Positions 6,036 through 10,469 of a stretch of 10,469 nt of DNA are shown here, piece by piece; within the stretch, counting starts at the first letter, position 1, and every line of letters starts with the position of its first letter. The notes under the pieces are model-generated. The model saw only the letters and a list, made by a program, of their open reading frames with translations. It was not told the origin of the DNA and ran no database searches. Both the position numbers and the translations under genes were made by a program. The stretch is from JANNRA01 sp031401035. Lineage in GTDB: Bacteria; Desulfobacterota; Binatia; HRBIN30; CADEER01. Location of the stretch: the NCBI GenBank assembly GCA_031401035.1, contig JANNRA010000199.1:1-10469 (forward strand), written 5' to 3'.

Positions 6036-7037
6036 ATGCGCAACGCCCGCATTACCGGAGTCGGCCATTATGCGCCGCCGAAGGTGGTCACCAACGACGA
6101 GCTCTCGTCGCGGATGGAGACCACCGACGATTGGATCCAGCAGCGCACCGGCATCCAGCAGCGGCACTACAGCGAGGGCAGCGTCGGCGCCGCCGACATG
6201 GGCGCCCTGGCGGCGCGGCGCGCCCTCGAGGCGGCCGGCCGGCGGGCGGACGAAGTCGACTGCGTCATCTTCGCGACCCTCAGTCCCGACGTCGAGATGC
6301 CGTCCAGCGCCTGCCTGCTGCAGGAGCGCCTCGGCATCGTCGGCATGCCGGCCTTCGACGTGCGCAACCAATGCTCCGGCTTTCTCTACTCGCTGGCCAC
6401 CGCCAATGCGCTGATCAAGGCTGGGCGGTGCGAGCGCGTGCTGGTGGTCGGCGGCGAGGTGCACTCCACCGGTATCGACATCACCACGCGCGGCCGCGAC
6501 GTGTCGGTGATCTTCGGCGACGGCGCCGCCGCCGTGCTGGTCGAGCCGACCGAGGAGCCCGGCCGCGGTATCCTCACCACCAAGCTGCACGCCGAGGGGA
6601 AGTTCGCCGAGAAGCTGTGGTGCGAGAGCCCGGGCTCGCGCGGGCGTCCGAGTCTGACCGAGGCGATGCTGGAGGGCGAGCGACCGGGTGTCTATCCGCG
6701 CATGGAGGGCCGCTACGTCTTCAAGCACGCCGTCGAGCGCTGTACCGAGGTCATCAAGGAGGCGCTCGGGGCGACCGGCTACGGCCCCGACGATGTCAGC
6801 CTGCTGGTGCCGCACCAGGCCAACCTGCGCATCAACCAGATGGTCGCCCTCGGCTTCAACTGGTCGGAGGAGAAGCTGGTCAACAACATCCAGCGCTACG
6901 GCAACACCACCGCCGCCTCGATCCCATTGGCGTTGTCGGAGGCGGTGCAGGAGGGCCGCGTGCGCGACGGCGACCTGATCTGCCTGGCCGGCTTCGGCGC
7001 CGGCTTCACCTGGGGCGCCATTCTCATCCGCTGGTGA
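6036..7037 (+). CDS. Ketoacyl-ACP synthase III family protein (FabH-like), canonical active site
   Basis: A 333-residue condensing enzyme of the FabH family, which joins an acyl-CoA starter to a malonyl-ACP extender. The full triad is present: Cys113 in FDVRNQCSGF, His260 in VPHQANLRI and Asn290 in RYGNTTAASIP. The CoA-binding segment DDWIQQRTGI carries Trp33 and Arg37, equivalent to Trp32 and Arg36 of the E. coli enzyme. Unlike housekeeping FabH (typically SDVLxR), it has GGEVHSTGID, shared with the preceding paralogue, so the two form their own subgroup. There are no fab, plsX or acpP genes around it, which argues against its being the main fatty-acid initiator; a specialised starter unit is plausible. 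The stop overlaps the rimI start by four bases (GTGA). Confidence 0.93.
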   Translation: MRNARITGVGHYAPPKVVTNDELSSRMETTDDWIQQRTGIQQRHYSEGSVGAADMGALAARRALEAAGRRADEVDCVIFATLSPDVEMPSSACLLQERLGIVGMPAFDVRNQCSGFLYSLATANALIKAGRCERVLVVGGEVHSTGIDITTRGRDVSVIFGDGAAAVLVEPTEEPGRGILTTKLHAEGKFAEKLWCESPGSRGRPSLTEAMLEGERPGVYPRMEGRYVFKHAVERCTEVIKEALGATGYGPDDVSLLVPHQANLRINQMVALGFNWSEEKLVNNIQRYGNTTAASIPLALSEAVQEGRVRDGDLICLAGFGAGFTWGAILIRW

Positions 7038-7504
7038 GCGCGGCAGTGCCGTCGCCGCTGGTCTTCGCGCCGATGGCGGCGGCCGATCTCCCGCAGGTGA
7101 TGGAGATCGAGCGGCTGGCGTTCCCGGACGATCCCTGGACGCCGGGTCTCTTCCTGCACGAGCTCAAACTCGACTTCTCGCGCCTCGACCTACTGCGCAG
7201 CGGCGTCGTGACGCGCCGGCTGCTCGGCTATGCCTGCTGGTGGACGATCGGCGACGAGGTCCACATCCTCAACCTCGCCGTCCATCCCGACCGCCGCGGC
7301 CGCGGCGCCGGGCGCGCCCTGGTGCAGCGCGTCCTCGCCGACGCGGCGGCGCGCGGCGCCGCCAGCGTCAGCCTCGAGGTGCGGCCCGAGAACGCCGCCG
7401 CGCTCGGCCTCTACGCATCGATGGGCTTTGCCCGCATCGGCCTGCGGCGCAATTACTACGCTCGTGGCGAGGACGCGGTGATCATGGAGTACCGCTTGCC
7501 TTGA
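7034..7504 (+). CDS. rimI: Ribosomal protein S18-alanine N-acetyltransferase (RimI-like GNAT)
   Basis: A 156-residue GNAT acetyltransferase. The acetyl-CoA pyrophosphate loop is R88-G-R-G-A-G93, following the strand VHILNLAVHP. Glu115 and Tyr127 in LEVRPENAAALGLYASMGF have the spacing of the catalytic pair described for RimI (Glu103 and Tyr115 in the Salmonella enzyme). The ending LRRNYYARGEDAVIMEYRL matches the RimI tail. RimI acetylates the N-terminal alanine of ribosomal protein S18. The start is GTG at 7034, whose GTGA overlaps the stop of the KAS III gene. There is no Shine-Dalgarno sequence, so translation probably depends on coupling. GTG at 7046 is a possible alternative; ATG at 7073 would remove part of the first beta strand. 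A different GNAT substrate cannot be excluded. Confidence 0.85.
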   Translation: MSAAVPSPLVFAPMAAADLPQVMEIERLAFPDDPWTPGLFLHELKLDFSRLDLLRSGVVTRRLLGYACWWTIGDEVHILNLAVHPDRRGRGAGRALVQRVLADAAARGAASVSLEVRPENAAALGLYASMGFARIGLRRNYYARGEDAVIMEYRLP

Positions 7505-7535
7505 CCCCCCATAGGCCCTCCGATAGGCCGCAGGG
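7505..7535 (+). promoter_or_regulatory. Short argS leader with a direct repeat ATAGGCC
   Basis: ATAGGCC occurs at 7511-7517 and again at 7523-7529, a 12-base period, in the 31 bases between rimI and argS. A TTGACC box (7501-7506) overlaps the rimI stop, with a GATAGG at 7522-7527 only 15 bases further on, which is short for a promoter spacer. The region could hold an internal promoter or a repressor site, but the evidence is thin. Confidence 0.2.
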
Positions 7536-9260
7536 ATGAGACACCGGCTCGAGGGGCTGCTGCTCCAGGCGCTGCACCGAGCCCGCGACGCTGGGGTGCT
7601 GGCGCTGTCCAGCGTGCCGCCGCTGATCTTCGAGGTGCCCAAGGACGCCGCCTTCGGCGACCTCGCCTCGACCGTCGCGCTGGGCCTGGCGCGCGCCGAG
7701 AAGAAGCCACCGCGCGCCATCGCCGAGGCCATCGTCGCCCACATCGACGATCCGAACGGTCTCCTGGCGGGTGTCGAAATCGCTGGAGCTGGTTATCTCA
7801 ACTTTCGGTTTGCACAACGCTTTTGGGCTGAGTCACTGGTCGATACGCAGCGCGGCGATTTCGGTCGGCCGGACCTCGGCCGCGATCGCCGCGTGCTGGT
7901 CGAGTTCGTCAGCGCCAACCCCACCGGTCCGCTGCACGTCGGCCACGGCCGCGGCGCGGTGCTCGGTGACGCCGTCGCGCGGCTGCTCGCCTTTGCCGGC
8001 TGGGACGTGACGCGCGAGTACTATGTTAATGATGCCGGCAAGCAGGTGGAGACGCTGGCCCGCTCGGCCTACGCGCGGCTGTTGCAGGCCTGCGGCGCCG
8101 ACGAAGCCGTGCCCGAGGACGGCTACCCGGGCGACTATCTGCGCGAGCTGATGGTCGAGCATCGGGCCGCCCTATTGGCGGAGATCGCGGCCGCGGTGGG
8201 CGAGCCGGTCGCCGCCGACCCGGTGGCGTTGCTGCGCGGGCATGCGGACCAGGCCCGTGCCGTCGCCGGGCGCCGTGCTGCCGCCTGGCTGCTGGCGGCG
8301 ATCAAGGTCGACATGGGCGCGCTGGCGGTCGAGGTGGACCACTTCGTCAGCGAGCGGGCGCTGCACGAAGAGCAGGTGGTCGGGCGGGCGCTGGCGGCGC
8401 TGACGGCGCGCGGGTTCATCTATGAGCAGGACGGCGCGCGCTGGTTCCGCTCCGAGCAGTTCGGCGATGAGAAGGACCGCGTCGTGCAGCGCAGCAGCGG
8501 CGAGCTGACGTATTTCGCGGCGGACATCGGCTATCATGCCGAAAAGCTGCGCCGCGGCTACGACGAGCTGATCGACGTCTGGGGCGCCGACCACCACGGC
8601 TATATCGCGCGCGTCGCCGCCTCGATCGCCGCCCTGGGCGGCGATGTGGCGAAGTTCCACGTCATCCTGGTGCAGTTGGTGCGGCTGACGCGCGGCGGCG
8701 AGCCGGTCCGCATGGGCAAGCGCACCGGCGAGTTCGTCACCCTGCGCGAGGTGATCGACGAGGTGGGTCCGGACGCGACGCGCTTTTTCTTCCTCCTGCG
8801 CAAGGGCGACAGCCAGCTCGAGTTCGATCTGGCGCTGGCGGCCAAGCAGTCGTCGGAGAATCCGGTCTTCTACGTTCAGTACGCGCACGCGCGCATCTGC
8901 ACGGTGTTCGCCAAGGCGGCGGCCGAGGGCGTCGCGGTGCCCGAAGTCGCGGCGGCGCCCCTCGAGCGCCTCGTCGAGGTCGAGGAGCAGGAGGTGGTGA
9001 AGCTCCTCGCCCAGTTCCCTGACGTGGTCGAGGACGCGGCGCGCGAGCGCGAACCACACCGCATCGCCTTCCATCTGATCGAGATCGCCGCCGCCTTCCA
9101 CCGGTGCTACAACCGACACCGCATCCTCGGCGTCGAGCCGGGCTTGCGCGACGCCCGCCTCGCCCTGGCGCGGGCGGTGCGACGGGTATTGCAGATCGGG
9201 CTCGAGCTGCTCGGCGTCGCGGCGCCGGAGTCGATGGCGCGGGCGCCGGAAGCGACGTGA
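7536..9260 (+). CDS. argS: Arginyl-tRNA synthetase
   Basis: A 574-residue class I aminoacyl-tRNA synthetase that charges tRNA-Arg. The N-terminal domain (about 1-85) recognises the tRNA D-loop and includes EVPKDAAFGDLAS and the GAGYLNFRF strand. The HIGH motif is His134-Val-Gly-His137 within EFVSANPTGPLHVGHGRG, the ArgS hallmark. YYVNDAGKQ follows. The KMSKS counterpart is Met393-Gly-Lys-Arg396, the degenerate form usual in this family. The C-terminal helical anticodon-binding domain begins around ENPVFYVQYAHARI. The length is typical. ATG at 7536 fits the usual start; no real Shine-Dalgarno spacing is seen, only CAGGG directly against the ATG. Codons around 7771-7850 are markedly less GC-rich than the rest. 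It sits between rimI and a SPOR-domain gene, the latter only 10 bases downstream. Confidence 0.97.
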   Translation: MRHRLEGLLLQALHRARDAGVLALSSVPPLIFEVPKDAAFGDLASTVALGLARAEKKPPRAIAEAIVAHIDDPNGLLAGVEIAGAGYLNFRFAQRFWAESLVDTQRGDFGRPDLGRDRRVLVEFVSANPTGPLHVGHGRGAVLGDAVARLLAFAGWDVTREYYVNDAGKQVETLARSAYARLLQACGADEAVPEDGYPGDYLRELMVEHRAALLAEIAAAVGEPVAADPVALLRGHADQARAVAGRRAAAWLLAAIKVDMGALAVEVDHFVSERALHEEQVVGRALAALTARGFIYEQDGARWFRSEQFGDEKDRVVQRSSGELTYFAADIGYHAEKLRRGYDELIDVWGADHHGYIARVAASIAALGGDVAKFHVILVQLVRLTRGGEPVRMGKRTGEFVTLREVIDEVGPDATRFFFLLRKGDSQLEFDLALAAKQSSENPVFYVQYAHARICTVFAKAAAEGVAVPEVAAAPLERLVEVEEQEVVKLLAQFPDVVEDAAREREPHRIAFHLIEIAAAFHRCYNRHRILGVEPGLRDARLALARAVRRVLQIGLELLGVAAPESMARAPEAT

Positions 9261-9270
9261 GGAGGCGGGG

Positions 9271-9840
9271 ATGGCGGAGCGACGCGGCGCGGGACTCACC
9301 TTCGGCCAGCTGATCACGCTGACCTTCGGCTTTCTGCTCGCCTCGGTGGTGATCTTCGTCTTCGGCCTGTGGGTCGGGCGCGATCTCGCCGAACAGCGCG
9401 GACGGCGCGGCAGCGAAGCGGCGCGGGTGCCGATCGGCGCCCCGCCGGCAGCGATCGCCGTGGCCCCAGCGGTACCGGTGGCGGAGGTGCCGCCGGCGGC
9501 GCCGGTACCCGCCGTACCCACTGCCACCGCGACGCGCCGCCCCCCGGCCGCGACGCCGCCCCCGGCGACGCCGACGCGGCGCGCCCTCAGCCCGACCCCG
9601 GCCGGCGGCAACTGGACCGTGCAAGCCTACGCCACCAACGACACCATGCGCGCCATCATGCTGGCGCGCACCCTGCGCTCGAAGGGCTACGACGCGACGC
9701 CGGTGACCAAGCAGATCGGCTCGGTGACCTGGTACACGGTGCGCGTCGGGCGCTTCCGCGACCGCGCCGCCGCCAAGGCGCTGGAGAACAAGCTGCGCGC
9801 CGAGGAAGGCCTGGAGGCCGCCTCGGTGGTGGCGCAGTGA
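9271..9840 (+). CDS. SPOR-domain membrane-anchored protein
   Basis: A 189-residue protein with one transmembrane helix at about residues 13-36 (LITLTFGFLLASVVIFVFGL) and a short cytoplasmic N-terminus. A Pro/Ala/Thr-rich periplasmic linker runs from about 53 to 112, followed by a C-terminal SPOR domain at about 114-189. The SPOR domain starts NWTVQAYATNDTMRAIMLA and contains the WYTVRVGRFRDRAAAKAL segment. SPOR domains bind glycan strands lacking stem peptides at the division septum, as in FtsN, DedD and RlpA. This layout is the common FtsN/DedD-like one, so a division or envelope role is likely, but the specific orthologue cannot be named. GGAGG at 9261-9265 is its ribosome-binding site, ten bases after argS. 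Together with argS it looks co-transcribed. Confidence 0.9.
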   Translation: MAERRGAGLTFGQLITLTFGFLLASVVIFVFGLWVGRDLAEQRGRRGSEAARVPIGAPPAAIAVAPAVPVAEVPPAAPVPAVPTATATRRPPAATPPPATPTRRALSPTPAGGNWTVQAYATNDTMRAIMLARTLRSKGYDATPVTKQIGSVTWYTVRVGRFRDRAAAKALENKLRAEEGLEAASVVAQ

Positions 9841-9847
9841 GCTGCGT

Positions 9848-9873
9848 CGCGTGACGCCGCCGCGTGACGCCGT
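9848..9873 (+). repeat. 13-base tandem duplication in front of trpE
   Basis: CGCGTGACGCCG occurs at 9848-9859 and again at 9861-9872, so a 13-base unit is repeated twice head to tail in the 34-base gap between the SPOR gene and trpE. Each copy contains GTGACGCC. The second copy ends directly on the GTGATG start region. No Shine-Dalgarno sequence is present here. Confidence 0.6.
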
Positions 9874-9874
9874 G

Positions 9875-10469
9875 ATGACCGCCGCCCATTGCCCCGACTT
9901 CGACGCCTTCTGCGCGCTGGCCCGCCAGGGCAACCTGGTGCCCGTGTATCGGGAGATCCTCGCCGACCTCGACACGCCGGTGTCGGCGTTTCTCAAGCTC
10001 GACGACGGCGGCGACGCCTTTCTGCTCGAGTCCGTGGTCGGCGGCGAGAAGTGGACCCGCTACAGCTTCCTCGGCGCCGCCCCGTCGCGCGTCATCATCG
10101 CCAAGGACGGCGTCCTGCGCGACGGCCCGCCGGGCGGGCCGTTCAGCAGCCGCCAGAGCGCCGACCCGCTCGGTGAGGCGCGCGCGCTGCTGGCGGCCTT
10201 CCATCCGGTCGCGGTGCCAGGCCTGCCGCGCTTTGCCGGCGGCCTGGTCGGCTTCCTCAGCTACGACCTGGTGCGGACCTTCGAAGATCTGCCGGTGACG
10301 GCGCGCGACGATCTCTCGCACCCCGACTACTACCTGATGTTGGTCGATGCCCTGGTGATCTTCGATACCGTCGCGCAGACCATGAAGGTCGTCGCGCACG
10401 CCCGCGTCGACGCCGGCGTCGACCTGCGCCGCGCCTACGACGACGCCTGCGCGCGCGTCGAGGCGCTGG
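9875..10469 (+). CDS. trpE: Anthranilate synthase component I, N-terminal part (cut by the window end)
   Basis: 198 codons of TrpE, which with its glutaminase partner makes anthranilate from chorismate, the first step of tryptophan synthesis. Reading from ATG 9875, the protein starts MTAAHCPDFDAF and shows the family's N-terminal domain. The feedback motif L50-L-E-S53, where tryptophan binds, is intact, followed by GGEKWTRYSFLG (56-67) and later FAGGLVGFLSYDLVR. The catalytic chorismate-binding domain lies beyond the window. In-frame GTG codons at 9851 and 9872 are alternative starts, since no stop separates them. The gene follows the SPOR gene by 34 bases; there is no room for a classical leader-peptide attenuator, so control by transcription attenuation immediately upstream is unlikely. 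PabB/component I of aminodeoxychorismate synthase is a less likely alternative, given LLES and the overall match. Confidence 0.92.
   Translation, partial: MTAAHCPDFDAFCALARQGNLVPVYREILADLDTPVSAFLKLDDGGDAFLLESVVGGEKWTRYSFLGAAPSRVIIAKDGVLRDGPPGGPFSSRQSADPLGEARALLAAFHPVAVPGLPRFAGGLVGFLSYDLVRTFEDLPVTARDDLSHPDYYLMLVDALVIFDTVAQTMKVVAHARVDAGVDLRRAYDDACARVEAL

Noticed and set aside
8172..9996. Two long minus-strand open frames (8172-9611 and 8737-9996)
   Set aside because: They are opposite argS and the SPOR gene, are low-complexity Arg/Ala/Gly sequences, and show no motif or start signal.

Overview
This is a very GC-rich bacterial window, probably the end of a draft or metagenome contig. The first 90 bases contain only C and G, with C runs of up to 19, which looks like an assembly or sequencing artefact. 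The best lineage hint is the secreted protein at 4151-4987. It combines paired EF-hand/dockerin-like loops (CNGN...VTVNELITGVNIALG and DVDGDG...INELIAAVNNLL) with long Thr/Pro linkers. From memory, this architecture is common in soil 'deltaproteobacterial' and Candidatus Binatota metagenome genomes. That assignment is an inference; no marker gene proves it.

Layout: one gene lies on the minus strand and nine on the plus strand. Minus strand, 152-1111: queG, epoxyqueuosine reductase, the last step of queuosine tRNA modification. From 1154 onward everything reads rightwards. An alpha/beta hydrolase (1154-1933) overlaps a small FUN14-family membrane protein (1933-2268) by one base. A PepF/M3-type zinc oligoendopeptidase follows (2284-4089), then the secreted dockerin-like protein (4151-4987). 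After a hairpin-bearing 98-base gap come two adjacent ketoacyl-ACP synthase III (FabH-like) paralogues (5086-6018 and 6036-7037). A housekeeping run completes the window: rimI (7034-7504), argS (7536-9260), a SPOR-domain membrane protein (9271-9840) and the first 198 codons of trpE (9875 to the window edge).

How the genes relate: from 5086 onward the genes are tightly packed, with gaps of 35 bases or less and one 4-base GTGA overlap, so they could be one long operon mixing lipid-type condensation, ribosome modification, tRNA charging, cell-envelope and tryptophan functions. The most interesting element is the KAS III pair. The downstream copy keeps the full Cys-His-Asn triad and the CoA-binding N-terminal motif. 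The upstream copy keeps Cys and His, has His in place of the catalytic Asn, and has lost the stretch holding the CoA-binding Trp/Arg. This resembles the division of labour in heterodimeric condensing enzymes and is the best candidate here for an undescribed system. There are no RNA genes, CRISPR arrays or insertion sequences that I can support.
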